A stretch of DNA of 64,000 bases, taken from positions 1,178,001 to 1,242,000 of the forward strand of contig OZ243952.1 of assembly GCA_965214615.1 (NCBI GenBank), read 5' to 3'. Below are positions 25,082 through 34,350 of this stretch, piece by piece. Made by a program: the position numbers and the translations under genes. The notes below the pieces were generated by a model. That model was not told where the DNA came from, did not search any database, and saw only the letters and a list, made by a program, of their open reading frames with translations. Each line of letters begins with the position of its first letter. Positions within the stretch are counted from its first letter, which is position 1. The stretch is from CBDAUN01 sp965214615. Lineage in GTDB: Bacteria; Pseudomonadota; Gammaproteobacteria; Arenicellales; JAJDZL01.

Positions 25082-26653
25082 ATGAATCGTCTCACGCTAC
25101 CGATCGGAATTTCGGATTTTCAAGCCATCCGAACCCGTGGGTATTACTATGTCGACAAAACGTCTCATATCGAAAGACTGATTGATCAGGGCCAGTATTA
25201 TTTCCTGTCGCGTCCGCGGCGTTTCGGCAAGAGCCTGCTGCTTGATACGATGCGTGAACTATTCGAAGGCAACGAACCGCTGTTCCGGGGGCTTCACATT
25301 CACGACCGATGGGACTGGTCGGCTACGTATCCTGTGGTGCGCCTGAGCTTTGATACCGGCTACAGCGAGCCGGGACAGCTGAAAACAAACATCCTGACCC
25401 AGCTTGAGTTGCTGGAGTCTGCTCATGCAGTAGAACCCGCATCAGCCCCGGCTTCCGACGACGGAGCGTCGCGCCTGATGAGGTTGCTGCATCACTTGCA
25501 TGCCCGTACCGGTCGCCAGGTGGTGGTGCTGGTGGACGAGTATGACAAGCCGATTCTCGATGCAATCGACAATCCGGAACTGGCTGAGCGCAACCGCAAT
25601 GAATTGCGGGATCTTTACGGGGTGATCAAGGGCTGCGCCAAGCAGGTGCGCTTTGTGTTTGTCACCGGCATCACCATGTTTAGCAAGGTAAGTTTGTTTA
25701 CGGTATTGAACAACCTTGACAATATCAGCCTTGTGCCTGAGTTTGCCACAATTTGCGGCTACACCGAGTCGGATCTCGATGCGGTGTTCGGGCAGGAATT
25801 GGAGGGTCTTGACCGCAGCGAGATTCGCCGCTGGTACAACGGCTACAGCTGGCGCGGAAACGACAAGGTGTACAACCCCTATGACGTGCTTTTGCTGCTG
25901 CGTTACCGAGAGTTCAAGGCGCACTGGTTTATGACCGGTCTGCCGAATTTTCTGTATCGGCTGATGCTGGAGCGCCAGTTCACTCCGCTTGACATGGAGG
26001 GTCTGAAGGTGAGGGAGGATTTTGTTTCCAAATTCGATGTTCGTGACATCAGCGCCGAGGCGTTGCTGTTCCAAACCGGCTATCTTACGATTGCCGGTGA
26101 GCACTGGAACCGTTCGGATCTCGTTTATGACTTGGATTATCCCAACTTTGAAGTGCGCAAGTACTTGAATGAGGGTTATGTTGACCATCTGTTTGGACTG
26201 GGTGGGGCGGCGCCGGCACATGCTGGGCAGCTGACCGACTTGCTTGCAGCCAACGATTTCGAAGATTTTGCATCGGTGCTGGGCACGATATTTTCCGGCA
26301 TTCCCTACGAGTGGCACAACGCGTCCGACATGGCCGGACGCGAAGGGTGGTACTCGTCGGTGCTGTATGCATGTCTTCAAAGTTCGGGTGCGGACGTTCG
26401 GCCCGAGGAGTCGAGCAGTCTCGGTCGTTCTGACCTGGTGCTGATGCACAACGATCAGGTATTCGTGTTCGAGTTCAAGATGGCGGCTGACGGCAAGGAT
26501 GCGGGCCAGATTGCAGCCGATGCGATCAGTCAGATTCAAGGGCGCGGCTATGCGGACAAGTACAGCGGCGGTGCCAAGGCGGTTCATCTGATCGGTGCTG
26601 TGTTCAGCGCCGAAACACGGAATCTGGCAGCGATTAAGGTCGAGTGCGCATGA
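25082..26653 (+). CDS. AAA-ATPase-like protein with C-terminal PD-(D/E)XK nuclease domain
   Basis: Member of the AAA-ATPase-like/PDDEXK_9 family common in symbiont and Bacteroidota genomes. The N-terminus has the family start LPIGISDFQAIRTRGYYYVD and the P-loop variant SRPRRFGKSLL (43-53). Walker B-like VVVLVDEYDKPILD follows. The C-terminal nuclease-like domain has GRSDLVL and FVFEFK, the acidic and lysine residues of PD-(D/E)XK. At 524 residues it looks full length. The ATG at 25082 fits the family start, and ATG 25064 is an alternative. Function is unproven; the family is often linked to mobile or defence roles. Confidence 0.85.
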   Translation: MNRLTLPIGISDFQAIRTRGYYYVDKTSHIERLIDQGQYYFLSRPRRFGKSLLLDTMRELFEGNEPLFRGLHIHDRWDWSATYPVVRLSFDTGYSEPGQLKTNILTQLELLESAHAVEPASAPASDDGASRLMRLLHHLHARTGRQVVVLVDEYDKPILDAIDNPELAERNRNELRDLYGVIKGCAKQVRFVFVTGITMFSKVSLFTVLNNLDNISLVPEFATICGYTESDLDAVFGQELEGLDRSEIRRWYNGYSWRGNDKVYNPYDVLLLLRYREFKAHWFMTGLPNFLYRLMLERQFTPLDMEGLKVREDFVSKFDVRDISAEALLFQTGYLTIAGEHWNRSDLVYDLDYPNFEVRKYLNEGYVDHLFGLGGAAPAHAGQLTDLLAANDFEDFASVLGTIFSGIPYEWHNASDMAGREGWYSSVLYACLQSSGADVRPEESSSLGRSDLVLMHNDQVFVFEFKMAADGKDAGQIAADAISQIQGRGYADKYSGGAKAVHLIGAVFSAETRNLAAIKVECA

Positions 26654-27104
26654 GCGTTCCGAGCTGTACGTTGACCCTGGCGCGAGAGCAATGCAGCACG
26701 TTCAAATAGGACCCGGCATCAAAGACGCCGGCAAGCCGGATTTTTGTCAACGGGGCGTCATTGCAATTCATGATTGCTCAAGAACGTGGCCGCTTGGATC
26801 AGGCCTCAACGCTTGAATTGCGCAATTTTGGTGCGATTGCTTCGATTGATCCGCTGCGTGCGCCGCCGATTCGAGACCCCTGCTTGATACAATATGCGTG
26901 CTTGGAGCGAATTAAGTGACACTCCTTGCACAATGGCCTCGTGAACTTAGAAGCATTGGCTCAAAGCGACAAATCTGAAATTCGAAAATGGCGCATAATT
27001 TCAGGACGCTTTTGCCGACAGCGAACATTCATATTGCTGACGATTTGCGAATTCACAAGTCACTGTCTTGATTTAGCCGCCTAAGCCGACGCTAATAGAA
27101 ATCA
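26654..27104. other. 451-base intergenic region before tmk
   Basis: A short CCGG-CAAG-CCGG hairpin followed by ATTTTT lies near 26733-26750 and may terminate the upstream ATPase gene. A 49-codon frame (26770-26919) has no homology I can recognise. The last 100 bases probably carry the tmk promoter. Confidence 0.35.
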
Positions 27105-27737
27105 ATGAACGGAAAATTCATCACTTTCGAAGGCATTGATGGCGCCGGCAAGTCGCAGGTTGTCGATTCGATTCGGGACTTGCTGGAAAAGCATGGAATT
27201 TCGGTAGTTTTGACTCGGGAAGTCGGCGGCACTTCGATGGGAGAGGTGGTCAGGAATTTGCTGCTCAAATCTCGTCACGCGATGAGCGGGGATGCCGAGG
27301 CGCTTTTGGTCTTTGCTGCCCGGGTGCAGCACGTTCAGGAGTTGATCAATCCGAGTCTGGCCGAAGGCACGTGGGTCCTATGCGATCGATTTACCGATTC
27401 AACCTACGCCTATCAAGGTGGCGGAAGACAGATTCCCTTTGAGCGAATCCGCGTGCTTGAAGATTGGACGCTCGGGGATTTACGGCCTGACCTGACACTG
27501 GTTTTCGACGCAGAAGTCGAAATTGGCAGGCAGCGACTCGGTGTGCGGGACGAGCATGACCGGTTTGAATCCGAATATGACGCTTCAGATGAATTTTTCG
27601 AAAGAGTCCGCAAGGCGTACCGCACATTGGCTGAAATGCATCCGCATCGCATCCGGCTGATCGATTCGGGCCAGTCGGCTGAAGCGGTTCGGACAGATGC
27701 GCTCGATGCGGTCAAAACGTTTGCGGAACTTGCATGA
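27105..27737 (+). CDS. tmk: thymidylate kinase
   Basis: Phosphorylates dTMP to dTDP with ATP. The 210-residue protein has the P-loop FEGIDGAGKS, a TREVGGTSMGE segment in place of the usual TREPGGT, and DRFTDSTYAYQGGGR with the substrate-binding DR motif. The stop overlaps the holB start by 4 bases, as in the conserved tmk-holB pair. Length and motifs are normal except for Pro to Val in the TREPGGT loop. Confidence 0.95.
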   Translation: MNGKFITFEGIDGAGKSQVVDSIRDLLEKHGISVVLTREVGGTSMGEVVRNLLLKSRHAMSGDAEALLVFAARVQHVQELINPSLAEGTWVLCDRFTDSTYAYQGGGRQIPFERIRVLEDWTLGDLRPDLTLVFDAEVEIGRQRLGVRDEHDRFESEYDASDEFFERVRKAYRTLAEMHPHRIRLIDSGQSAEAVRTDALDAVKTFAELA

Positions 27738-28810
27738 CCTTCAAGATTCCTGACTTGCTGCCATGGCATGGCGAATCGTGGACGCAATTGACAGCGTTGA
27801 TTGATCGGTTTCCCCATGCGACAGTCATATCAGGGCTTCCGGGCACAGGAAGGATGCGTCTGGTGACTCGGCTCGCCGCATCCCTGCTGTGCACCGATTC
27901 GGAAAGCCGTCCTTGCCAGGCATGCCGGAATTGTCAGTTGCTCGCGACAGCAACCCACCCGGACCTCCACGTCATATCTACGGAAGCGGCAAGCGTTTCG
28001 CTTGATGAAATCACTGGCGAATACGCGGCCCGCTACTTCGACGATGCCGCCGCGAGAGCGGCACGCAAGAACCTGCGCACTGCCATCGTCATCGATCAGG
28101 CCCGTGCATTGATTGACTCGGCTCAGCAGCATGCGCATCTCGCCGAGTGCAAGGTGTATTTGATATTTCCCGCTGAGAATATGACGACCGGAGCGGCGAA
28201 TGCGCTGCTGAAAGTACTAGAAGAGCCGCCGCCTTCGACCTATTTCATCCTTGTTGCCGGATCGATATCGAACCTGCTGCCTACGATCGCGAGCCGATGC
28301 CAGCATTTTGCACTTTCTTCGCCGGATCAGGAGCAGGCCATTTCATGGCTTGCAGCGCAAGGCGCAGACCCTGATGATGCGAAGATCGCCTTGTCGCTTC
28401 ACCGGGTTCAGCCGTTCGTGGCGCTGAACAAAATCCGTTCAAGCAAGGTCGGTCCGATCGATGATCTGATCAGGGAATTTCTTGCACTGCTCAACAGCAC
28501 CAACAAGTCGGTGCTCGGCGTCGCGTCGCTCGCCGTAAAATTCGGCGAGGCCGAAAGCATGTTCCGGCTTCAGCAGCTTGCCTACGACCTGATTCGTTTG
28601 AAGCTCAATCCGCAAGCAGAGCGATTCATGGCGTTCGGCTATCTGAATCCGCAACTCATCCCGCTGGTTGGGGATGCTGATGTGCGCAAATTGATTACTG
28701 CGTGCGAATATATCGAACTATTGCGCCATCAACAGGAGCACGGCAATCTTGACAAGACCCTGACCGTAGAAGACGCTTTGCTGAAATTGAAGACAGCCAT
28801 ACAAGGCTGA
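27734..28810 (+). CDS. holB: DNA polymerase III subunit delta prime
   Basis: Clamp-loader subunit of the replicative polymerase, 358 residues. A zinc module has the cysteines of PCQACRNCQLL and an upstream LLCTD. The P-loop position reads GLPGTGRMRLV without the lysine, typical for delta prime, which does not hydrolyse ATP. NALLKVLEEPPPSTYFIL, the clamp-loader motif, is intact. It is coupled to tmk by a 4-base overlap and followed by tatD. The pilZ gene often found between holB and tatD in Gammaproteobacteria is missing. Confidence 0.93.
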   Translation: MTFKIPDLLPWHGESWTQLTALIDRFPHATVISGLPGTGRMRLVTRLAASLLCTDSESRPCQACRNCQLLATATHPDLHVISTEAASVSLDEITGEYAARYFDDAAARAARKNLRTAIVIDQARALIDSAQQHAHLAECKVYLIFPAENMTTGAANALLKVLEEPPPSTYFILVAGSISNLLPTIASRCQHFALSSPDQEQAISWLAAQGADPDDAKIALSLHRVQPFVALNKIRSSKVGPIDDLIREFLALLNSTNKSVLGVASLAVKFGEAESMFRLQQLAYDLIRLKLNPQAERFMAFGYLNPQLIPLVGDADVRKLITACEYIELLRHQQEHGNLDKTLTVEDALLKLKTAIQG

Positions 28811-28836
28811 TAAGCCAACCCCAGGAATCATAGCCG

Positions 28837-29619
28837 ATGCACATTGTCGACACCCATTGTCATATTGACTTCCCGCAGTTTGACGGACGAATCCCAGAGA
28901 TACTTGAAAACGCCCTGGCGATGGACGTGTCGCACATGATCTGCGTCGCAGTGAATCTGGAGGATTTTCCAAGAATCCTGAAGCTTGCAAACTCCAATGA
29001 AAACATCTACGCGTCGGTCGGAGTCCATCCCAATTCGACCGAGTGCGAAGACCCCGGCATTGAGCGCCTGGTCGAATTGAGCAACGATCCGAAGGTGATC
29101 GCAATCGGCGAGACGGGCCTTGACTACTTTCGAAGTTCCGGAGAACTGGATTGGCAGCGCGACCGATTCAAGCGCCACATTCTCGCAGCGCGCAAAGTGC
29201 ACAAGCCGATCATTGTGCATAGCCGCAATGCGCCTGACGACACCATTGCAATACTCGCAGAAAACGGCGCCGACGAGCCCGGCGGAGTGATGCACTGCTT
29301 TACCGGTGACTACGCAATGGCCAAGGCCGCTTTGGACTTGGGTTTTTACATTTCATTTTCCGGCATTGTGACTTTCAAGAACGCTACGGACTTGGCAGAC
29401 GTGGCGAAAAAGATACCGCTGGACCGGATGCTGGTTGAAACCGATTCCCCGTACTTGGCCCCCGTGCCGAAGCGGGGCAAGGAGAATCAGCCTGCATACG
29501 TGCGCTACACCGCCGAATTTCTCGCGCAGCTGCACTCAATCCCGGTTGAGGACTTCGCTCAAATAACGACGGCGAATTTCCGCAGCTTGTTTCGCGTGGA
29601 CCGCGCACTGGCGAACTGA
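28837..29619 (+). CDS. tatD: TatD family metal-dependent hydrolase
   Basis: Metal-dependent nuclease/deoxyribonuclease of the TIM-barrel amidohydrolase group, 260 residues. Metal ligands are visible in VDTHCHIDF, GETGLDYF, IIVHSRNAPDD, MHCFTGD and VETDSPYLAP. It follows holB by 26 bases and completes the usual tmk-holB-tatD run. Family members act in DNA repair and RNA quality control. Confidence 0.93.
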   Translation: MHIVDTHCHIDFPQFDGRIPEILENALAMDVSHMICVAVNLEDFPRILKLANSNENIYASVGVHPNSTECEDPGIERLVELSNDPKVIAIGETGLDYFRSSGELDWQRDRFKRHILAARKVHKPIIVHSRNAPDDTIAILAENGADEPGGVMHCFTGDYAMAKAALDLGFYISFSGIVTFKNATDLADVAKKIPLDRMLVETDSPYLAPVPKRGKENQPAYVRYTAEFLAQLHSIPVEDFAQITTANFRSLFRVDRALAN

Positions 29620-29685
29620 TGACGCGCTGTCAAGGGCACAATCCGTCCCCATGCCGGCGAATTGGCAGATGGTTTCCTTTTCACA

Positions 29686-30216
29686 GTGAATGCCGAGATT
29701 GATGCACGCCTGATCGACGGAAGTGCTCCGCTGAAGTCTGACGCGCTAATCGCGATGCTCGACAGCGCGGGAATCAGTCATCGCACTGTGGACCATGCGC
29801 CAATGTGGACCGTCGACGACGCCAAGTCGATTCGCGAACCATCCCAGCATGGACATACCAAGAATCTGTTTGTGCGCAATCGCAAGGGACGGATGTGGCT
29901 GCTGACATTGCACGAAGACCGGTTCATCGATATGAAGTCAGCCGGTTTGCTGTTCGGTGCTGGGCGGCTGTCTTTTGCAAGCACGCAGCGCCTGATGAGC
30001 TACCTCGGAGTGACGCCGGGCGCAGTGAGCATGTTCTCAATCTTGAACGACGTGACCCGCGCGGTTGGCTGCTGCATAGATGAACAGCTGATGAAAGTGC
30101 AGCAATTGCATATACACCCGCTGATCAACACCCGGACCACGACAATCCGGCGTCAGGAACTGCTGGAGTTTCTTGAACAGCGCGGGCATCGATTCCACGT
30201 CGTGCGGTTCGATTGA
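29686..30216 (+). CDS. YbaK/ProX family aminoacyl-tRNA deacylase
   Basis: Editing enzyme that removes wrong amino acids from tRNA, probably of the ProX (Ala-tRNA-Pro) group. The family pattern is SAGISHRTVDHAPMWTVDDA, then HTKNLFVRNRKGRMWLL, LSFASTQRLMSYLGVTPGAV and a closing HPLINTRTTTI. A GTG at 29686 gives 176 residues, close to the family norm. An in-frame TTG at 29662 is possible. Ribosome sites are weak for both. It lies 66 bases after tatD. Confidence 0.85.
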   Translation: MNAEIDARLIDGSAPLKSDALIAMLDSAGISHRTVDHAPMWTVDDAKSIREPSQHGHTKNLFVRNRKGRMWLLTLHEDRFIDMKSAGLLFGAGRLSFASTQRLMSYLGVTPGAVSMFSILNDVTRAVGCCIDEQLMKVQQLHIHPLINTRTTTIRRQELLEFLEQRGHRFHVVRFD

Positions 30217-30286
30217 TGCTCATCGCCGCATCCTGCCGCACAGGCCTGCAGGCGTAGATGCACTTGTTGCTTACGGGGCATACGCT

Positions 30287-31024
30287 GTGACAAACCGCGA
30301 TTCAATCGTTTGCATCCGCAAGACGGCCCGCTGGCTGGAGATGGAGCGCGAATATGCAAACCGATTCGGCCTTCCGCTGAAACAGGATCCTTCATCGCCG
30401 CGATTCAAGTACTGTCTCCAATTCAGTGACAACGGCCTAGCTCTGCACGATCTGGATCAGCCTCGCGCAAGGCCCATTCGGATGAGTGCGGCGGCGTTGA
30501 AGCCGATGTCAAGAAAAAATCTGTTTGGATTTGCGCTGGGAAAATCCAAATCCGTGGTGGATGCGACTGCCGGTCTCGGTGCCGATACGCTGCTGATGGC
30601 GCGGATGGGCTACAGCGTGACCGCTGTAGAGCGGTCCCCGGCGATTGCGGCATTGCTTGCCGACGGCGTGTCGCGCATCTGCGAAACTGCGCCGCATCTT
30701 GCCATTGATGCAGTGTTCGCAGATTGCCTATCTGCGATCGAACAGTTCGAGCATCCGCCGCAGACCATCTATCTGGACCCGATGTTTCCGCAAGGGCGCA
30801 AGCCCGGCGTCCGGGTTCGAAGGAAGGTGGAAGTGCTGCGCGACCTCGCCGGCAGCGATGACAATGCGCACGAACTTGTATTCGCTGCTACTCGCATGTG
30901 CACTGGCAGAGTGGTGCTGAAACGCCCCCTTTTTGCGGCCACTCTGAATCCGGAGCACTTGGCTGACTGCTTCAGAGGCAAGCTGGTGCGCTACGATGTC
31001 TATCGCGCGCAGTTGCGGCGATAG
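30287..31024 (+). CDS. rsmJ: 16S rRNA (guanine1516-N2)-methyltransferase RsmJ
   Basis: SAM-dependent methyltransferase of the small ribosomal subunit, found mainly in Gammaproteobacteria. The SAM site is VVDATAGLGADTLLMARMGY, followed by VERSPAIAALLADG, and the catalytic loop IYLDPMFPQGRKPG and VVLKRP match RsmJ. The GTG at 30287 with GGGG upstream gives 245 residues and a normal N-terminus. The frame is open back to a TTG at 30173, overlapping the previous gene. It converges on valS. Confidence 0.88.
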   Translation: MTNRDSIVCIRKTARWLEMEREYANRFGLPLKQDPSSPRFKYCLQFSDNGLALHDLDQPRARPIRMSAAALKPMSRKNLFGFALGKSKSVVDATAGLGADTLLMARMGYSVTAVERSPAIAALLADGVSRICETAPHLAIDAVFADCLSAIEQFEHPPQTIYLDPMFPQGRKPGVRVRRKVEVLRDLAGSDDNAHELVFAATRMCTGRVVLKRPLFAATLNPEHLADCFRGKLVRYDVYRAQLRR

Positions 31025-31046
31025 CGTTGTCCCATAAGGCGCTGCA

Positions 31047-33857
31047 CTACTTCAATGCAGCTTCAATCTGGGGATTTTCAGCTTCGATCCGGGCTTTCAA
31101 CGCCTTAAGATCGGACAATCTCCGGCTATGGCTCGCCAGTCGTTCGCGTTCCTGATCGACGATATGCTGCGGAGCCTTTTCAATAAATTGCGGGTTCGAC
31201 ATCTTGCCTTCGGATCGCTTGATTTGAGCTGCAACGTCGGTGATTTCGCGCTCCAGGCGCTGCATCTGATCTTGCGCGTGGTCTTGACGGTTGAGTTGAA
31301 TGAATATCTTCAATGTGCCTACGAGCGTTGCGACGTAGCCGGCTGGTGCCTCGGACTGATCCGATTCGTTCAGGTCGCTTGACTTGCTCAGCGCCAGTAC
31401 GAGGTGATGATGCCGATTCAGCCGCTGCCTGTCGGTTTCCGATGCGTCGGCGTACAGCGCGCTTAGCTTCATGTCCGGGGGGATGTCCATTTCCCCGCGT
31501 ATGTTTCGGATTGCTGAAACCGCTTCCTTGATCCATTCGATATCATCGGTGGCGCTGCGGTCTTCAAATGGCTCTGCGACGCTCGTAAATGGCTGCAGCA
31601 TGATCGAGTCGGCATGTTCGGCTTCCGTGCCGTCCCGCGGAACCTTGAGCCAAATTTCCTCGGTGATGAACGGCATGATAGGATGCAGCAGGCGAAGCGC
31701 CGCCTCAAGAACATGTAAAAGGGTGGAGCGGATTTTCGCCTGCCCGGCGCCGGGCTCCGCCGATCGTCGCAACCCGATTTTGGCGAATTCAATGTACCAG
31801 TTGCAAAACTCGCCCCAGATGAATTGATGCAGATGCTTGGCCGCCAGATCAAATCGATACTCGGCAAAAGCAGCTTCGACCAATGCTTCGGTTTTGTGCA
31901 ATTCGGCAATTATCCAGCGCTCCGGAACATCGAGTTTTGCGGTATCGACGGATCGTTCAAGCGCAACGCCTTCGCAGTTCATCAGAACGAAGCGTGCGGC
32001 GTTCCACAATTTGTTGCAGAAGTTGCGATAGCCTTCGATTCTCCCCAGATCAAACCGGATGTCCCGCCCCTGGGTTGCCAGGCTTGCAAACGTGAATCGA
32101 AGCGCATCAGTCCCATGCGAAGGAATTCCTTGCGGAAATTGCTTGCGGGTGCTCTTTTCAATTTTCGGCGCCAAATCCGGCTGCATCAGTCCGGTCGTGC
32201 GCTTTGCGACGAGAGACTGCAGATCGATTCCGTCGATCAAGTCAAGCGGATCCAGGATATTGCCCTTTGACTTGGACATTTTCTGCCCTTCCGAATCGCG
32301 CACCAGCCCATGGATATAGACTTCGTCGAAAGGAATGTCGCCGGCAAATTTGATGCCGAACATGATCATCCGCGCCACCCAGAAAAAGATGATGTCAAAT
32401 CCTGTGATCAGAACGCTGGTCGGATAGAAGGTCTTCAATGCTTCGGTCTCGCGCGGCCATCCCAGAGTGGAAAACGGCCATAGCGCCGATGAGAACCAGG
32501 TATCAAGCACATCGTCGTCCTGATGCAAGGCGATTGAGGTTCGGTCATGCATCGCCTGAGCCTGCTTCTGCGCTTCGGCTTCGCTGCGGGCTACGAAAAC
32601 GTTGCCGTCATCGTCATACCACGCTGGGATTCGATGTCCCCACCAGATTTGCCTCGATATGCACCAGTCTTCGATATTCTCCATCCAGTCGAAAAAGGTC
32701 CGCTCCCAGTTTTGCGGCACGAATCGAATGGACCCGTTTCGTACAGCGTCGATTGCCGGCCCAGCAAGCGGCTTGACTTTCACAAACCACTGGTCGGTGA
32801 GATAGGGCTCGATTACGACGCCGGTTCGATCGCCCCGGGGAACCTTGTAGACGTGATCTTCGACTGCATGCAGCAGGCCGAGCGATCGAAGGTCTTCGAC
32901 GACGCGCTCGCGGGCCTCGAATCGGTCCAGCCCGTCATAGCGCGAGCCGGGAAGATCAATCTTCGCAGTCGCTGTCATGATGTTGATGACGTCGAGTTGC
33001 GCGCGCTCGCCCACGGCGAAATCATTGAAATCATGAGCCGGAGTGATTTTGACGCAGCCTGTTCCGAATTCCGGGTCGACATATTCGTCCGCGATTATCG
33101 GGATCGGCCGGTTCACCAAAGGCAGGTTGACCGTCTTGCCGACAAGGGACCGATAGCGTTCATCGTTCGGATTTACAGCGACCGCGCTATCTCCAAGCAT
33201 CGTTTCTGGTCGCGTTGTAGCGATAACGACGTATTCTCGGCTGCCTTGAATCGGGTACTTGAAGTGCCACAGGCTGCCTTGCTCTTCCTCGGACTGCACT
33301 TCCAGATCGGAGATCGCTGTCAGAAGCACGGGGTCCCAGTTCACCAGACGCTTACCGCGATAGATCAGCCCTTGCTCATACAGCTGGACGAATACCTCCT
33401 GTACCGCTTCAGACAGTTCCGGGTCCATGGTAAAGCGTTCGCGCGACCAGTCAAGGGATGCGCCAAGCCTTCGCAGCTGACGGGTTATGGTGCCTCCGGA
33501 TTGCTCCTTCCACTGCCAGATGCGCTTTATGAATTCGTCGCGGCCCAGATCGTTTCGCGACACCCCTTGTGCATTGAGTTGTCGCTCGACAACCATTTGA
33601 GTGGCGATTCCCGCATGATCGGACCCGGCCTGCCACAGCGCCTTGCTGCCCTTCATGCGCCGATAGCGGGTCAGGGCGTCCATCAGCGTATTCTGAAATG
33701 CGTGCCCCATGTGCAGGCTTCCGGTGACATTGGGTGGCGGGATCATGATGCAGTAGGGAGGCCCTTCGCCCTGGGGCGCAAAATATCCGCCTTCCTCCCA
33801 TCGCGAGTACGCTTGACTTTCCACCGAATGCGGATCGAATGTCTTGGGTAGCTGCAT
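31047..33857 (-). CDS. valS: valine--tRNA ligase
   Basis: Class I aminoacyl-tRNA synthetase that charges tRNA-Val. With the ATG at 33857 it has 936 residues and starts LPKTFDPHSVESQAYSRWEE, the usual ValS N-terminus. Signature motifs are PPPNVTGSLHMGHAF (HIGH-type) and GQKMSKSKGN (KMSKS). A C-terminal coiled coil from about residue 865 (MQRLEREITDVAAQIKRSEG) is the tRNA arm. An in-frame ATG at 33923 overlapping the holC stop is possible but gives a non-homologous leader. The holC-valS order is common in Gammaproteobacteria. Confidence 0.95.
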   Translation of the reverse strand: MQLPKTFDPHSVESQAYSRWEEGGYFAPQGEGPPYCIMIPPPNVTGSLHMGHAFQNTLMDALTRYRRMKGSKALWQAGSDHAGIATQMVVERQLNAQGVSRNDLGRDEFIKRIWQWKEQSGGTITRQLRRLGASLDWSRERFTMDPELSEAVQEVFVQLYEQGLIYRGKRLVNWDPVLLTAISDLEVQSEEEQGSLWHFKYPIQGSREYVVIATTRPETMLGDSAVAVNPNDERYRSLVGKTVNLPLVNRPIPIIADEYVDPEFGTGCVKITPAHDFNDFAVGERAQLDVINIMTATAKIDLPGSRYDGLDRFEARERVVEDLRSLGLLHAVEDHVYKVPRGDRTGVVIEPYLTDQWFVKVKPLAGPAIDAVRNGSIRFVPQNWERTFFDWMENIEDWCISRQIWWGHRIPAWYDDDGNVFVARSEAEAQKQAQAMHDRTSIALHQDDDVLDTWFSSALWPFSTLGWPRETEALKTFYPTSVLITGFDIIFFWVARMIMFGIKFAGDIPFDEVYIHGLVRDSEGQKMSKSKGNILDPLDLIDGIDLQSLVAKRTTGLMQPDLAPKIEKSTRKQFPQGIPSHGTDALRFTFASLATQGRDIRFDLGRIEGYRNFCNKLWNAARFVLMNCEGVALERSVDTAKLDVPERWIIAELHKTEALVEAAFAEYRFDLAAKHLHQFIWGEFCNWYIEFAKIGLRRSAEPGAGQAKIRSTLLHVLEAALRLLHPIMPFITEEIWLKVPRDGTEAEHADSIMLQPFTSVAEPFEDRSATDDIEWIKEAVSAIRNIRGEMDIPPDMKLSALYADASETDRQRLNRHHHLVLALSKSSDLNESDQSEAPAGYVATLVGTLKIFIQLNRQDHAQDQMQRLEREITDVAAQIKRSEGKMSNPQFIEKAPQHIVDQERERLASHSRRLSDLKALKARIEAENPQIEAALK

Positions 33858-33912
33858 GTGGCTTGGCAACGGTCTAAGCGGAGCGGATTCGGCAATGGTA
33901 CGGCATTGGGGC

Positions 33913-34350
33913 CTAGACGTCATGGTAGACCGGCTCTAGGCCGATCAGGTCGCGGTACTGCTGTTCGCGCCGCGTTGCGAGCTGCGCTTCACTGGTCCCG
34001 GCATCGACAGGGTCGACAATCCGGTCGAACTGCGCCGCAAAATCCGGGACTTCGTCAAGAGTTGTCAGCAGCACGTCGGTCTGGGCGCCAACCGGCGGCG
34101 AATGTCCGATGAGAACCGGGTACTTGTCAAGGTCTTCCGTTTCGCCGGACTGAATTGCATGCGGGATGAAGCTTGACCAGGAATACGTCCATAGCCAGCG
34201 GTCAAGTTCGCGGCTTTTTTCCTCGTCGGCGGTCGCGACGAAGACTTTGTGGCCGCGATTGAATGCGGTTTCAACGAGTTTGCAGACCAGCCGTGTCTTT
34301 CCAAAGTCGCGCTGCGATTTGAGACGGTAGAAAATAACAGCGGATGTCAT
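33913..34350 (-). CDS. holC: DNA polymerase III subunit chi
   Basis: Accessory subunit linking the clamp loader to single-strand-binding protein. The 145-residue product has the chi pattern AVIFYRLKSQRDFGKTRLVCKL early, KVFVATADEEKSRELDRWLW in the middle and FIPHAI, with a polar C-terminus. It overlaps the pepA stop by 4 bases. The pepA-holC-valS set is a conserved gammaproteobacterial block. Confidence 0.92.
   Translation of the reverse strand: MTSAVIFYRLKSQRDFGKTRLVCKLVETAFNRGHKVFVATADEEKSRELDRWLWTYSWSSFIPHAIQSGETEDLDKYPVLIGHSPPVGAQTDVLLTTLDEVPDFAAQFDRIVDPVDAGTSEAQLATRREQQYRDLIGLEPVYHDV

Noticed and set aside
25442..26587. Long open frame on the minus strand opposite the AAA-ATPase-like gene
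   Set aside because: It is a shadow of a GC-rich coding region, with no domain I recognise and an intact gene on the opposite strand.
26770..26919. 49-codon open frame before tmk
   Set aside because: No ribosome site or recognisable domain. The length is expected by chance.
32547..33851. Long plus-strand open frame opposite valS
   Set aside because: It lies wholly over the conserved valS gene, has no recognised motifs and is explained by codon bias.
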